Assembly (NCBI RefSeq): GCF_002735305.1
Contig: NZ_PDYG01000030.1
Span: forward strand, 1 to 64,000
Length of the DNA stretch: 64,000 bases
Source: Agathobacter ruminis
GTDB taxonomy: Bacteria > Bacillota > Clostridia > Lachnospirales > Lachnospiraceae
Reading direction: 5' to 3'
In this document: piece by piece, positions 38,331-47,895 of the stretch
Position numbering within the stretch: position 1 is the stretch's first letter
Layout: every line of letters starts with the position of its first letter
Notes under the pieces: generated by a model
Databases searched by the model: none
Seen by the model: only the letters and a program-made list of their open reading frames with translations
Told to the model about the DNA's origin: nothing
Position numbers and translations under genes: made by a program

Positions 38331-39790
38331 AACAGATTTTATTTGCATCTTCCGAAGCAACACCTTATATCAAGACGGGTGGATTGGCTGATGTTGTAGG
38401 AGCATTGCCAAAATATATCGACCCGAATGAATTTGAAATCAGAGTGATTTTGCCAAAGTACGAATGTATGGATTCAAAATTTCTCTCTGAATTGAATTAT
38501 GTATGTCATTTTTATGTGGATTTGAATTGGCGCAAACAATATGCTGGTATTTTTGAGGCCAAAAGAGGCAATGTAACTTATTATTTTGTCGATAATGAAT
38601 TTTATTTTGCCGGCCCGAATCCATATCATAATTTGCATGAAGATGTCGAGAAATTTGCATTTTTCTCAAAAGCAGTGCTGACGGCATTGCCGCTTTTGAA
38701 TTATGCACCGGCAGTCATTCATTGCAATGACTGGCAAACCGGTCTGATTCCGGTTTTCCTGCATACGACGTTTGGATCGGATGTATTTTACAGTGGAATC
38801 AGAACCGTATTTTCCATTCATAATTTGAAATTTCAGGGACGATGGAAAATCCGTGATGTCATGGATGTAACCGGCTTGCCGGAATATATTTTTGATCATC
38901 ATGGCATGGAATCCTATGGTGAGGCAAATCTGCTCAAGGGTGGTTGCGTATATGCAGATAAAATATGTACAGTAAGTCCGACTTATGCGCATGATATCAT
39001 GACTCCGGAAGGAGGAGAAGGCCTTGATGGCCTGTTTGAATCGCGCAAAGAAGACCTGGTCGGAATCTTAAACGGAATTGACTATGATATTTTTGATCCA
39101 AAGAAAGATGAGTATCTGATCGATCATTTTGACTGTGATACCATCGCAAATGGCAAGCCGTTGAATAAGGCCTGCCTGCAGCGATTATTCAGCCTGCCGG
39201 AACGAGAGAATGTATTGCTGGTAGGAATTGTATCGCGCATGACGGATCAAAAGGGATTTGACCTGATTGCATATATTCTCGAGGAAGTGCTGACGACACT
39301 GGATATCCAGTTTGTGGTTCTCGGAACCGGCGAAAATCGTTATGAGCACATGTTCCATTATTTCCAGAAACGTTTTCCGAATAAAATCGGTTCTTATATT
39401 GGTTATTCGGAAGAGAGAGCACATGCGATTTATGCAGGAGCGGATGCATTTATGATGCCGTCCCTGTTTGAACCGTGCGGCCTGTCCCAGATGATGAGTA
39501 TGCGCTATGGCACCGTTCCGATTGTGCGTGAGACCGGTGGATTAAAAGACAGTGTCTGTCCGTATAATGAATATGAGAATACCGGAACCGGCTTCTCATT
39601 TTGCAATTATAATGCGCATGAACTTTTGCATATTCTTCAATATGCATGTGAAGTCTATTATGAACATCGCGATAAATGGAATGCGATGGTATTACGGGAT
39701 ATGCGAACGGATTTTTCATGGGAGAAATCAGCTGCAGAATATGCAAAATTATATGATTCTTTGATAATATCAGATGAAAGTACGATATAG
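38327..39790 (+). CDS. glgA: Glycogen synthase
   Basis: Transfers glucose from ADP-glucose to glycogen (GT5, GT-B fold). The 487-residue product has the KTGGLADV ADP-glucose loop at 16-23, the SIHNLKFQG segment and the C-terminal catalytic EPCGLSQMMSMRYGTVPIVRETGGL block. It is not next to glgC-glgD (9 kb away) but is translationally coupled to recN through an ATGA overlap, so it is the last core gene of the nusB operon. Confidence 0.96.
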   Translation: MKQILFASSEATPYIKTGGLADVVGALPKYIDPNEFEIRVILPKYECMDSKFLSELNYVCHFYVDLNWRKQYAGIFEAKRGNVTYYFVDNEFYFAGPNPYHNLHEDVEKFAFFSKAVLTALPLLNYAPAVIHCNDWQTGLIPVFLHTTFGSDVFYSGIRTVFSIHNLKFQGRWKIRDVMDVTGLPEYIFDHHGMESYGEANLLKGGCVYADKICTVSPTYAHDIMTPEGGEGLDGLFESRKEDLVGILNGIDYDIFDPKKDEYLIDHFDCDTIANGKPLNKACLQRLFSLPERENVLLVGIVSRMTDQKGFDLIAYILEEVLTTLDIQFVVLGTGENRYEHMFHYFQKRFPNKIGSYIGYSEERAHAIYAGADAFMMPSLFEPCGLSQMMSMRYGTVPIVRETGGLKDSVCPYNEYENTGTGFSFCNYNAHELLHILQYACEVYYEHRDKWNAMVLRDMRTDFSWEKSAAEYAKLYDSLIISDESTI

Positions 39791-39802
39791 AAGGGGGCTA
39801 AT

Positions 39803-41011
39803 ATGGGAAGTGCAAAATTAAATGTGTTAAGAGGGTTGGAAAAGCGAAAATCGCATATTCATTGGAAGGTTGCTGTTGTAAATGTGGTATCATTGTTGCT
39901 GACTCTTTTGATTATTCCTAATAGGGTGTGGGCATATCAGAGCGATATGAGCTATAAGTCAATAATGATAGACCGGAATATTCCTGAAAGTGCAAAGCAA
40001 TATGCGGAAGAAAATTATGAGGATGTATTATCTGTTTCAAAAGAATTTGAAGATACCGGGGAAATAGAATCTGTTGATGATTGCTATCTTGATTCATCAT
40101 TTATCATAGTGAATTTATTTGGAAACACTGAGCCTGCGTATTACTTCCCTGTTTTGGAAGATGAAAAAGTGGTTTTTGTTGTGGCTGTAATCGAAACGGG
40201 AGATGGGTATACAATTAGTGGCGATGATGTGTATGTTGATTGGCTAAATGAGATTGATTATGTATCTGATAAGTCTCTAATTTTTGCTATATGTGATGAC
40301 TATATAATTACAAAAGGAACTAGTGATTTCTATACTTATGAAGATGCTGCCCCATTGCTTGAGAAAGAGCAAGAGGCTATAGCGCGTTTTGAAAAGGAAG
40401 AATATCGTGAAACCGTTGAATATGTCGCAAATGAATTGTTGTCGCTTGATGAAAATGGTAGTGAAGTGGGACAACAAACTATAAAAGAAGGATATACACC
40501 TAGTTTTGCTGTCAATGACATGGAAGGTAGTCATGGGACAAGGATATGCCAACTAAATGGTTATTCTGTTAGCCAAAATGGGCGGGATATGTGTTGGGCT
40601 GCGTCGGTGGCTACGATAGTTAATTATAGAAAAGGAACTCGTTACTCCGCGTATAGTGTTTGTGATCTGATGAATATATCGTATGATCAAGGCGCTACTA
40701 TTACACAAAAGAAAGTAGCTCTAAAAAAATTTGGAATTTCATATGCAATGACAGATGGAGTTCTTGCCATAGGACGTGTGAAATGTAATATTGATAATAA
40801 GTATCCGATTGCCATGTCATGCTATTCAGAAGAAGGTGCACATGCTGTAACACTGTATGGATATTCCTGTCGAGTGGGTGGTGACTATATTGTTATCAGA
40901 AATCCACAGAAAGATACTCAAATAACTGTAAAGTATAATAGGGGGAATGTATATTTTACCTCATATGGAACGAAATGGAAATGGAGAAGGACTTTGTCCT
41001 ATTATGCATAG
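39803..41011 (+). CDS. Secreted papain-like cysteine protease
   Basis: 402 residues. After a basic N-terminus a hydrophobic segment (about 22-44, ending VWAYQ) acts as signal peptide or anchor. A long unrecognised region (45-245), possibly an inhibitory propeptide, precedes a C39/papain-like peptidase domain with C264 (MCWAAS), H347 (GAHAVTLYG) and N367 (IRNPQ), a complete Cys-His-Asn triad. No ABC exporter is attached, so it is not a bacteriocin transporter. It follows glgA by 12 bases with its own GGGGG site. It is visibly more AT-rich, with more ATA and AGA codons than its neighbours, which suggests transfer. Substrate unknown. Confidence 0.8.
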   Translation: MGSAKLNVLRGLEKRKSHIHWKVAVVNVVSLLLTLLIIPNRVWAYQSDMSYKSIMIDRNIPESAKQYAEENYEDVLSVSKEFEDTGEIESVDDCYLDSSFIIVNLFGNTEPAYYFPVLEDEKVVFVVAVIETGDGYTISGDDVYVDWLNEIDYVSDKSLIFAICDDYIITKGTSDFYTYEDAAPLLEKEQEAIARFEKEEYRETVEYVANELLSLDENGSEVGQQTIKEGYTPSFAVNDMEGSHGTRICQLNGYSVSQNGRDMCWAASVATIVNYRKGTRYSAYSVCDLMNISYDQGATITQKKVALKKFGISYAMTDGVLAIGRVKCNIDNKYPIAMSCYSEEGAHAVTLYGYSCRVGGDYIVIRNPQKDTQITVKYNRGNVYFTSYGTKWKWRRTLSYYA

Positions 41012-41021
41012 GAGATTGATT

Positions 41022-41711
41022 ATGAAAAAGAAAGTATGTTTATTGATATTAATTCTTGGAGTCTTAGTTTTGGCGGGATGTGGTTCTAGTGAAAAACGAG
41101 ATAATCTGTCGTTGAAATTAGATGATCCACAAAAAATAGAAATATATGAAGCTAATGATTTTAGAAATCCATCGATAGTGGTAACAGATAAAAAAGTGTT
41201 AGATGATATTTGCCAATTGATACAGTCTGCGGAATTAGAGCCCGGAGGGGAAATCGGGGAAGGCGGATTTCATGTGAAAGTGGTTTGTGAATCCCAGGAA
41301 TACGAGTTTAGTTACGCTGCAGATGGAATTTCATACAAAGATGAGCATTATCAAATTACAAATGGGGTAAGTTTATTGCCGATATTACAAATGGCAGGAT
41401 CCGCGAATGGACTGTTTTTATTCAAAGAGCCGAAAAAGATTGAACTCTATGATTCTGAAAATACAGACAAGCCGAAAGTGATTGTTGAGGATTCAAAAGT
41501 GGCGCAGGATGTTTGTGATTACATTAGAACGGTGAGTTTAGAACGAGGTGGAGAGATTGACGAAGGTGGGTTCACACTGAAAATTAAATGTGAAGATAAG
41601 ACCTATGAAATCAAGTGCGCAGAAAAAGGAATTGAATATGAAGGCGTGCATTATAAGATTATCAACGGGGTGGACTTGACAAAGGTTGTGAATATGCTCG
41701 ATGCAGAATAA
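41022..41711 (+). CDS. Lipoprotein with a duplicated domain
   Basis: 229 residues starting at ATG 41022, after GGAGATTGATT and 10 bases past the protease stop. A lipoprotein signal ends in LAGC (C20). The mature part is a tandem duplication of an approximately 87-residue domain (36-122 and 137-223, offset 101). Each copy has a K-I-E-[IL]-Y strand, a GGEI-x-EGGF hairpin, one Cys (C89, C190) and an ING or TNG turn near the end. I do not recognise the family. The shared operon suggests a role with the protease, such as inhibitor or surface partner; this is a guess. Confidence 0.8.
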   Translation: MKKKVCLLILILGVLVLAGCGSSEKRDNLSLKLDDPQKIEIYEANDFRNPSIVVTDKKVLDDICQLIQSAELEPGGEIGEGGFHVKVVCESQEYEFSYAADGISYKDEHYQITNGVSLLPILQMAGSANGLFLFKEPKKIELYDSENTDKPKVIVEDSKVAQDVCDYIRTVSLERGGEIDEGGFTLKIKCEDKTYEIKCAEKGIEYEGVHYKIINGVDLTKVVNMLDAE

Positions 41712-41738
41712 AACGAATGAACATATAGGAGTTTTGTC

Positions 41739-41786
41739 TTGAAAAAGGACAGCTGGGCAAAAGCAATCAAGATTACTGCAAAATAA
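41739..41786 (+). pseudogene. Fifteen-codon remnant with a good ribosome binding site
   Basis: An AGGAG at 41728-41732 leads to a TTG at 41739 and a frame MKKDSWAKAIKITAK ended by TAA. The start resembles the beginnings of small Lachnospiraceae membrane proteins, but the membrane part is missing. It is most likely the stub of a deleted gene. A genuine 15-residue peptide is possible. Confidence 0.35.
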
Positions 41787-41798
41787 TGAATGAAACAA

Positions 41799-41827
41799 AA
41801 AGGAAGTTGCATGATGCAACTTCCTTT
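41799..41827. terminator. Bidirectional terminator between convergent genes
   Basis: Arms GGAAGTTGCAT and ATGCAACTTCC flanked by A-rich sequence on the left and T on the right. The minus-strand T tract is the better one, so it mainly serves the DUF5688-type gene. Confidence 0.8.
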
Positions 41828-41850
41828 CAGACTGTAGAGGACTTTTTGTA

Positions 41851-42729
41851 TTATGGATGCATTAGAATTTCGTCTGTCTGGCGGGAGTAGTAATACGGGT
41901 GATCCGACAGAATGTCGGTATCTTCGAGCTCCATTTCGTTGACATCGCAAATCAGCTGGCTTAATTCTTCTGGGTCATATGACTCATCAGGCAGCACAAT
42001 CACTTCGTGAATGCTGCTTGGAATAATAAACAAATCTTTTTCGTACCGGTCGGACAGGTGCTTTAAGACATTGGGATAGAGGATGGTGGCTGCGCCGTAA
42101 ACGGATCTGGAATTGGACATGACAAGCATCTGTGGCTGCGGATCGTCAGGAAAGACACCTTCCGGACAGAGTCGCTTCATCAGTGCATCCATGGTATCAA
42201 TCTGTACAGGCAATATGTGAGGGGAGTTTTCCATCGCTTTTGCATACAGATCTTCTACCGTGACATTCCATAATGCAAGATGATTGCGATGCACGACGAT
42301 GGCGCCGTAGCCTTTGTCCTCAATCGGAAGGATATAGGCGAAAATAATCGCAAGGTCGTGAAAACGAACATGCGGTAAATCGCGAAGGCGCTCCCTGTTT
42401 TTCTCGAAATTCACCAATCGCATACAGATGGACTGCTGAGCCTTTTGATAATCGGTATATTGTGTGACATCAAAATCAGATACAGGCGCAGCCTGCTCAT
42501 AGGTGTCATAGATGTCACGGACGATTTCCTGAATGCTCATGCCGTCGAGGTGGCGTGCATAATATGGTGTCAGATAAATGGTTGGCGCAATATTAAATGC
42601 CGGATCGCGTATGGTAAGCGAATCGACAATGACATCATTATTTTTGCTCTGTCGGTCCAAATGGACTTCCTTTTGACTGATATGTTCCAGTTCTTCTTTG
42701 ATAATTGTTATAAAATTCTGATATTCCAT
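41851..42729 (-). CDS. DUF5688-type protein of unknown function
   Basis: 292 residues, cytoplasmic by appearance, with no signal peptide or membrane segment. The pattern (N-terminal FITIIKEELEHI, then PTIYLTPYYARHLDG and IVRDIYDTYEQ, and a C-terminal LFIIPSSIHEVIVLPDE block) matches proteins repeatedly found in Lachnospiraceae as DUF5688; I know no function for them. The ATG is preceded by GAAGGAGATAC on the minus strand. It is probably separate from the pot operon, whose terminator lies just upstream of it. Confidence 0.75.
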   Translation of the reverse strand: MEYQNFITIIKEELEHISQKEVHLDRQSKNNDVIVDSLTIRDPAFNIAPTIYLTPYYARHLDGMSIQEIVRDIYDTYEQAAPVSDFDVTQYTDYQKAQQSICMRLVNFEKNRERLRDLPHVRFHDLAIIFAYILPIEDKGYGAIVVHRNHLALWNVTVEDLYAKAMENSPHILPVQIDTMDALMKRLCPEGVFPDDPQPQMLVMSNSRSVYGAATILYPNVLKHLSDRYEKDLFIIPSSIHEVIVLPDESYDPEELSQLICDVNEMELEDTDILSDHPYYYSRQTDEILMHP

Positions 42730-42782
42730 GTATCTCCTTCATGGAAATCATTCTTTCCTTGGGGGGAAATGCACGAGCTGTG

Positions 42783-42820
42783 CAAAAAGAAAACCACGGT
42801 ATTGACCGGATACCGTGGTT
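42783..42820 (-). terminator. Terminator of the pot operon
   Basis: Minus-strand hairpin with arms AACCACGGTAT and ATACCGTGGTT and a 7-base loop, followed by TTCTTTTTG. Confidence 0.9.
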
Positions 42821-42855
42821 AAACTTTATCAAAAAATATGACGATTGGCAATAGG

Positions 42856-44697
42856 CTATTGGGACTTTAATTCCTGCCAAAGCGTATTCAGATAGGCAGA
42901 TGTGTCATTGTCAAGCGCGCGATAGACTTCGCAGTTGCGTGTGACCCGGTTTTCCGGGTTGATGGCACTGTTTAAGCGATCATCGATATCCATATGTGTC
43001 TGAACATAGAGAATCGGCGATGCATAATAGACATATTCAAAATTCTGTAAAGCCACTTCATTGTCACAGAGAAAATCCAGAAAAGTGAGTGCATCCTGAT
43101 AGTTTCTGCATGATTTTGGAACGAACCAGGAATCAATCCACAAATTGGATCCTTCGTCCGGAACAATATATTTCAGATGCTCATTTTCATCCATGGCAAG
43201 TGCCGCTTCTCCGGAATAGCAAACGGCCAGAGACGCATTTTCCGCAATCATTTCGTTTGCGGTTTCATCTACATAATAGGCACTGACCATAGGCTTTTGT
43301 CTGGAAAGAACCATTTGTGCTTCCTTTAAATGCGCCGGGTCGGTATCATTGATGGAATAGCCGCATGCAATCAATGCCGGTGAAAATGCATCACGGACGG
43401 AATTGGTCATAATCAGGTGGCCCGATACCTGTTTGTCCCAAATCAGATCCCAGCTTTTTACCTGATCTTCGCTGTAATCTTTGGTATTATAGAGAATTCC
43501 AAGTGTGCCGTAAAAATACGGAATGGTATATTGATGGGACGGATCAAAGGTCGACATCTCAATCAATGCGGGATCAATATTCTCATAATTGGTCAGTTGT
43601 GAATCATCAATCGGCAGCAATTCGTCTTCTTCAATCAATTTTTCAATAATATAATCCGAGGTGCAGATCAAATCATAGGAGATGGCACCGGCTTTGTATT
43701 TCGTATACATTTCTTCCGGCTCTTCATATTCTTCATATTTGACGGTGATTCCTGTTTCACGCTCAAAGCGGTCGAGCAGTTCTCCATCAATATATTTTCC
43801 GTAATTCAATACCGTGATGGTGCGGTCGCCACCTCCGGAAATCCGGTGTTGCTGAACCAGGACAAAGACGGATCCGGTAAACAGTGCAAGCATAATCACT
43901 GCGCTGATGACACGGCGAATCAGGCGATTGTCGACCTTTTTGTCTCCATTGATATTGGTGGCAATCAAAAGCAATAATACCGTCAGAAAAAGGATAGTGG
44001 AAAGTGCATACAGTTCCGGTTTGATGCCTTTGCGCAGCTGCGCATACAACATCGTGGAAAGGGTATTGACTCCGGCTCCTTTGGTAAAATATGTGATGGA
44101 AAAATCATCCAGTGACATTGTGACTGCCATCAAAAATCCGGAGAATACACCGGAGCGGATTTCAGGCCAGGTGACCGTAAAAAATGCGCGCACAGGTGAG
44201 GCACCGAGATCCAGAGCCGCTTCGTAGGTCGAGCGGTTTGCCTGTTTGAGTTTCGGCAATACATTTAATATGACATATGGAATATTAAATGTGATATGTG
44301 CAATCAGGACGGTGACAAAGCCGAGATTGGTGAAACGGACAAACAGCAGCATCATGGAGATACCGGTGACAATATCTGCATTCAAAAGCGGGATATTGGT
44401 GGCACCCAGATAAATAGCCTGACCGCGTTTTTTCATGGAACTGATACCCATTGCGGCAAGCGTTCCGATGATGGTTGCAATGACAGCCGAGCAGAAAGTG
44501 ATTTCAAGTGTCGTCGCAAAGGCTGACATGATGCTTTCGGATTCAAAGCATGCCACATAGCGTGAGAGTGTGAAACCTCCCCAGCTGACACGCGAGTCTG
44601 AACGGTTAAAGGAGAGCACCGCCAGAACCAAAATCGGCGCATATAAAAACAAAAAAATCAAAAATATGTAAATGCGGGAGAGTGTTTTCTTTACCAT
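42856..44697 (-). CDS. potCD: Polyamine ABC transporter fusion: permease PotC plus binding protein PotD
   Basis: 613 residues joining two normally separate proteins. Residues 1-250 are a PotC-type permease with six membrane segments and the EAA loop (AALDLGASPVRAFFTVTWPEIRSG). A further membrane segment (about 260-283) leads to an extracellular PotD-type substrate-binding domain (about 292-613, beginning TITVLNYGKYIDGELL). The binding protein thus has no lipoprotein signal and is tethered to the permease. It overlaps potB by 7 bases. Substrate is probably spermidine or putrescine, by family. Confidence 0.92.
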   Translation of the reverse strand: MVKKTLSRIYIFLIFLFLYAPILVLAVLSFNRSDSRVSWGGFTLSRYVACFESESIMSAFATTLEITFCSAVIATIIGTLAAMGISSMKKRGQAIYLGATNIPLLNADIVTGISMMLLFVRFTNLGFVTVLIAHITFNIPYVILNVLPKLKQANRSTYEAALDLGASPVRAFFTVTWPEIRSGVFSGFLMAVTMSLDDFSITYFTKGAGVNTLSTMLYAQLRKGIKPELYALSTILFLTVLLLLIATNINGDKKVDNRLIRRVISAVIMLALFTGSVFVLVQQHRISGGGDRTITVLNYGKYIDGELLDRFERETGITVKYEEYEEPEEMYTKYKAGAISYDLICTSDYIIEKLIEEDELLPIDDSQLTNYENIDPALIEMSTFDPSHQYTIPYFYGTLGILYNTKDYSEDQVKSWDLIWDKQVSGHLIMTNSVRDAFSPALIACGYSINDTDPAHLKEAQMVLSRQKPMVSAYYVDETANEMIAENASLAVCYSGEAALAMDENEHLKYIVPDEGSNLWIDSWFVPKSCRNYQDALTFLDFLCDNEVALQNFEYVYYASPILYVQTHMDIDDRLNSAINPENRVTRNCEVYRALDNDTSAYLNTLWQELKSQ

Positions 44698-45515
44698 AAC
44701 TGTGTACCCTCCTCATCATGTTGAAACAAATTCATAATGGCCATGGAAAGCAGGACAAAAATCATCAGTATCATTGACAATGAGCTTCCGGCATTCCATT
44801 GATTTCCCTGCATGAAATCCTGTTCAATCACATTACCGATCAGCAGAACCTTACCACCGCCGAGAATCTGTGAAATGGCGAATGAGGTCAGTGACGGTAC
44901 GAAAACCATGACGATTCCGCTGATGACACCGGAGAGGGTGAGCGGAAAAATGATGCGCACCAAAATGAGAAGATTGCCTGCACCCAGATCCCTGGCTGCT
45001 TCAATCCAGTCCTGTCGGATTCGGCTCATCGCATTATAAATCGGCAAAAGCATAAAAGGCAGGAAATCATAAACCATACCAAAAACAACCGCTGCGGGTG
45101 TATTCAAAATATCAATGCCCGGCAGGCCAAGCAAAGACAAAAAGGCGTTCAGAACGCCGTTTTTGTTCAGCAACTGTTTCCATGCCAGAATGCGGAGCAT
45201 AAAATTCATCCACATCGGAAGCATAAAGATAAATACAATAAAGCTCTGGCTTTTGATTTTTAATCCGTTTAAAATCATGGCAAGCGGATAGGCCAGAAGC
45301 AGACAGATGACGGTTGTCAGCAATCCCAGTTCCAGAGACAGTCCAATGGCTTTTGCATTGGTTGCGGTAAATATGGTACGGAATGCTTCCAAAGAAATGT
45401 TTCCGTCTGAATTGGTAAAGGCATAGACAAATACAAATAAAAGCGGCAAAATGACAAATCCAATCATCCAGAAAAGATATGGTCCGGCCAACAGGCGCCC
45501 CGTTCGTTTATTCAT
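44691..45515 (-). CDS. potB: Polyamine ABC transporter permease PotB
   Basis: 274 residues, six membrane segments and the EAA loop [23 protein letters not shown] take the ATG at 45515 ([16 protein letters not shown]), which overlaps potA by 8 bases; a longer reading frame upstream would lie within potA. Forms the heterodimeric channel with the PotC half of PotCD. Confidence 0.93.
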   Translation of the reverse strand: MNKRTGRLLAGPYLFWMIGFVILPLLFVFVYAFTNSDGNISLEAFRTIFTATNAKAIGLSLELGLLTTVICLLLAYPLAMILNGLKIKSQSFIVFIFMLPMWMNFMLRILAWKQLLNKNGVLNAFLSLLGLPGIDILNTPAAVVFGMVYDFLPFMLLPIYNAMSRIRQDWIEAARDLGAGNLLILVRIIFPLTLSGVISGIVMVFVPSLTSFAISQILGGGKVLLIGNVIEQDFMQGNQWNAGSSLSMILMIFVLLSMAIMNLFQHDEEGTQLW

Positions 45516-46584
45516 CGATTTCCACCGCCTTTTCGTCGGAGGATTCAGGTTTGTGCATGATTTGGATATTAAACGGAATGACATCCAGATCCACTTCCTG
45601 ACCTACCTCATAATATTTTGTGGTATGTACCAGCCATTCATAGCCGGCTGCGCGTACTTCGAGCTCATAATGCACACCTTTAAAAAGGTTGGAGATGACT
45701 GTGCCGTGCAGTTTGCCGCTGCCCGGGGCAACCAGCTCCACGTCTTCAGGCCGAATCACCACATCAACCGGCTTGTTGATGCCGAAGCCCTTGTCCACGC
45801 AAGGCATCGGGACACCGAGAATCTCAACCAGTTCGTCATGCAGCATAATGCCGTCGATGATATTGCTGTGCCCGATGAAATCTGCAACAAATGCATTTTC
45901 CGGTTCGTTGTAAATTCCTTCCGGAGTGCCGATCTGCTGGATATAGCCCTGATTCATAACGACAATGGTATCCGACATGGTCAAGGCCTCTTCCTGATCA
46001 TGTGTGACATAGACGAAGGTGATTCCAAGTTCATCCTTCAAGCGCATCAATTCGTATTGCATGCTCTGGCGCAATTTTAAATCCAATGCACCGAGCGGCT
46101 CATCGAGCAGCAGCACCTTCGGCTCATTGACAATCGCGCGTGCAATCGCAATTCGCTGCTGCTGGCCTCCGCTGAGCGAATCCACGGAACGATTCTCATA
46201 TCCGTCAAGATTGACCAGCTTTAACGCATATGAAATCTTGTCTTTGATATAGGCATCGCTTTTTTTGGCAATTTTTAATCCAAAGGCAATATTTTCCGCA
46301 ATGCTCATATGCGGGAAGAGAGAGTATTTCTGGAAGACCGTATTCAGCTTGCGCTCGTTCGCAGGCACATTTGTAATATCTGCACCATCAAATAGAATCT
46401 GTCCCTTGTCAGGTTTCTCAAATCCGCCGAGCAGTCGCAGTGTCGTGGTTTTGCCACATCCGGACGGTCCGAGTAATGTCACGAATTCATTCTCCCGAAT
46501 ATATAAATTAAATTCATCCAATACCAGATTATGGTGATAAGACTTTGAAATATCCACAAAATCAATTAAATGTTTCTTGCCCAT
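45508..46584 (-). CDS. potA: Polyamine ABC transporter ATPase PotA
   Basis: 358 residues: an ABC domain with Walker [11 protein letters not shown], signature [14 protein letters not shown] and Walker [13 protein letters not shown], and a C-terminal TOBE regulatory domain (about 275-345). It is first in the minus-strand operon potA-potB-potCD. Confidence 0.95.
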   Translation of the reverse strand: MGKKHLIDFVDISKSYHHNLVLDEFNLYIRENEFVTLLGPSGCGKTTTLRLLGGFEKPDKGQILFDGADITNVPANERKLNTVFQKYSLFPHMSIAENIAFGLKIAKKSDAYIKDKISYALKLVNLDGYENRSVDSLSGGQQQRIAIARAIVNEPKVLLLDEPLGALDLKLRQSMQYELMRLKDELGITFVYVTHDQEEALTMSDTIVVMNQGYIQQIGTPEGIYNEPENAFVADFIGHSNIIDGIMLHDELVEILGVPMPCVDKGFGINKPVDVVIRPEDVELVAPGSGKLHGTVISNLFKGVHYELEVRAAGYEWLVHTTKYYEVGQEVDLDVIPFNIQIMHKPESSDEKAVEIDE

Positions 46585-46636
46585 AAATGAAAAAATCCTT
46601 TCCTCATTCTTATTGCGAAAAATAACTTCGAACTGT

Positions 46637-46664
46637 ATTGTATAAAATCAGTAAAAAAAGTCAA
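46637..46664 (-). promoter_or_regulatory. Promoter of the pot operon
   Basis: Minus strand: TTGACT (46664-46659), a 16 bp spacer, TACAAT (46642-46637), about 50 bases before the potA ATG. Confidence 0.7.
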
Positions 46665-46685
46665 TAGGATTCGGTGAATTATTGC

Positions 46686-46714
46686 TTGATTTTGACGGAT
46701 GAGTTTGGTATAGT
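46686..46714 (+). promoter_or_regulatory. Promoter of tRNA-Thr
   Basis: TTGATT (46686-46691), a 17 bp spacer, TATAGT (46709-46714) with extended -10 TGG. The start would be about 13 bases before the tRNA. Confidence 0.7.
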
Positions 46715-46733
46715 TATTGTTGCTGTAAGGCAA

Positions 46734-46806
<73 letters not shown>

Positions 46807-46837
46807 TTTGAACAATCTAAGGAACGGAGGCAGGCTT

Positions 46838-47161
46838 ATGGATATGTTTAAGAAATTAAATTTTAAGGATAAACAGAATCTGATTATTTTGGCAGCATTT
46901 GCGGTTGCATTTCTTGCAGCGATACTTGTCGGTGCACTTGCATTTCATCAGCCGCTTGTCGCAGTGGTATGCATTATGCTTTTGGATATTGCAATTGCGG
47001 TATGCCTTCACAATGCGGAGCTGTGGCTGCACGGTACATTGATGATTGTGGTACTGATTGTTGGCATTCTGGTTCCGAGAATCAGCACGGCAGTGATTGC
47101 GGTGATCATGTATGCGGTCACAATTTGTGCATTGAAATATTTGTTTGCGAATGAAAATTAA
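46838..47161 (+). CDS. Small membrane protein of unknown function
   Basis: 107 residues. The ATG at 46838 follows ACGGAGG; upstream in-frame codons belong to the tRNA. After a short basic N-terminus (MFKKLNFKDKQN) come three to four hydrophobic segments separated by a loop with HNAELWLHG. No family recognised. It appears to be co-transcribed with tRNA-Thr and ends in its own terminator. Confidence 0.75.
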   Translation: MDMFKKLNFKDKQNLIILAAFAVAFLAAILVGALAFHQPLVAVVCIMLLDIAIAVCLHNAELWLHGTLMIVVLIVGILVPRISTAVIAVIMYAVTICALKYLFANEN

Positions 47162-47188
47162 GAGTCGTAAACGACTCTTTCTTTTTTT
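47160..47188 (+). terminator. Intrinsic terminator after the small membrane protein
   Basis: Arms AAGAGTCG and CGACTCTT with a 4-base loop, then a T-rich tract (TTTCTTTTTTT). Confidence 0.9.
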
Positions 47189-47236
47189 ATTTGTTGGTTT
47201 TAATGAGATAAAGTAGCAAAGTTGAGGAAGATTTTT

Positions 47237-47878
47237 ATGAATCAAATCAATTATCAAAAGCGCATGGAAGAAGAAATTGCAAAGATACGGCAGAACGAAG
47301 CTGTACCGAAGCTGCTCCTGCACAGTTGCTGCGGACCATGCAGCACCTATTGCATTCAGACATTGAGCGAATATTTTTCCGTGACGGTATATTATTTTAA
47401 TCCCAATATCTATCCACCGGAAGAGTATGCATGCCGCGCTGCAGAGCAAAAGCGGTTTATAGAGCAATTCCCGGTGAAACATCCTGTATCCTTTGTGGAA
47501 GGTCCGTTTGATCCGAAAGAATTCTATGACTATATCAGGGGATATGAAAAGGAGCCGGAAGGAGGAGAACGCTGTTTCCTCTGTTACCGTTTGCGGCTTG
47601 AAAAGACGGCTGAATATGCAAAACAAAATCAGTTTGATTATTTTACGACGACACTTTCAATCAGCCCATTAAAAAATGCTGCCAAATTAAATGAAATCGG
47701 TGGCGAACTTGCCGAAAAATATGATATTTTATATTTGTTTTCGGACTTTAAGAAAAAAGAAGGATACAAGAAATCAACGGAAATATCCCGTGAATACGGG
47801 ATGTACCGACAATATTATTGCGGTTGTGTGTTCTCCAAAGAGCAGAGGGACCGCGAGATAGCACAAAAAATGCACTAA
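47237..47878 (+). CDS. queH: Epoxyqueuosine reductase QueH
   Basis: Last step of queuosine synthesis (epoxyqueuosine to queuosine in tRNA) by the QueH family, which replaces QueG in many Firmicutes. 213 residues from ATG 47237, 6 bases after GAGGAAG. Cysteine pairs are in HSCCGPCSTYC near the N-terminus and RCFLCYRLR in the middle, the iron-sulfur ligands of the family. argH begins 17 bases after the stop. Confidence 0.93.
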   Translation: MNQINYQKRMEEEIAKIRQNEAVPKLLLHSCCGPCSTYCIQTLSEYFSVTVYYFNPNIYPPEEYACRAAEQKRFIEQFPVKHPVSFVEGPFDPKEFYDYIRGYEKEPEGGERCFLCYRLRLEKTAEYAKQNQFDYFTTTLSISPLKNAAKLNEIGGELAEKYDILYLFSDFKKKEGYKKSTEISREYGMYRQYYCGCVFSKEQRDREIAQKMH

Positions 47879-47895
47879 GAGAAAGGAGTACTGCT

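Noticed and set aside
45451-46080. 209-codon plus-strand frame
   Set aside because: Antisense to potA and potB, whose domains are unambiguous.
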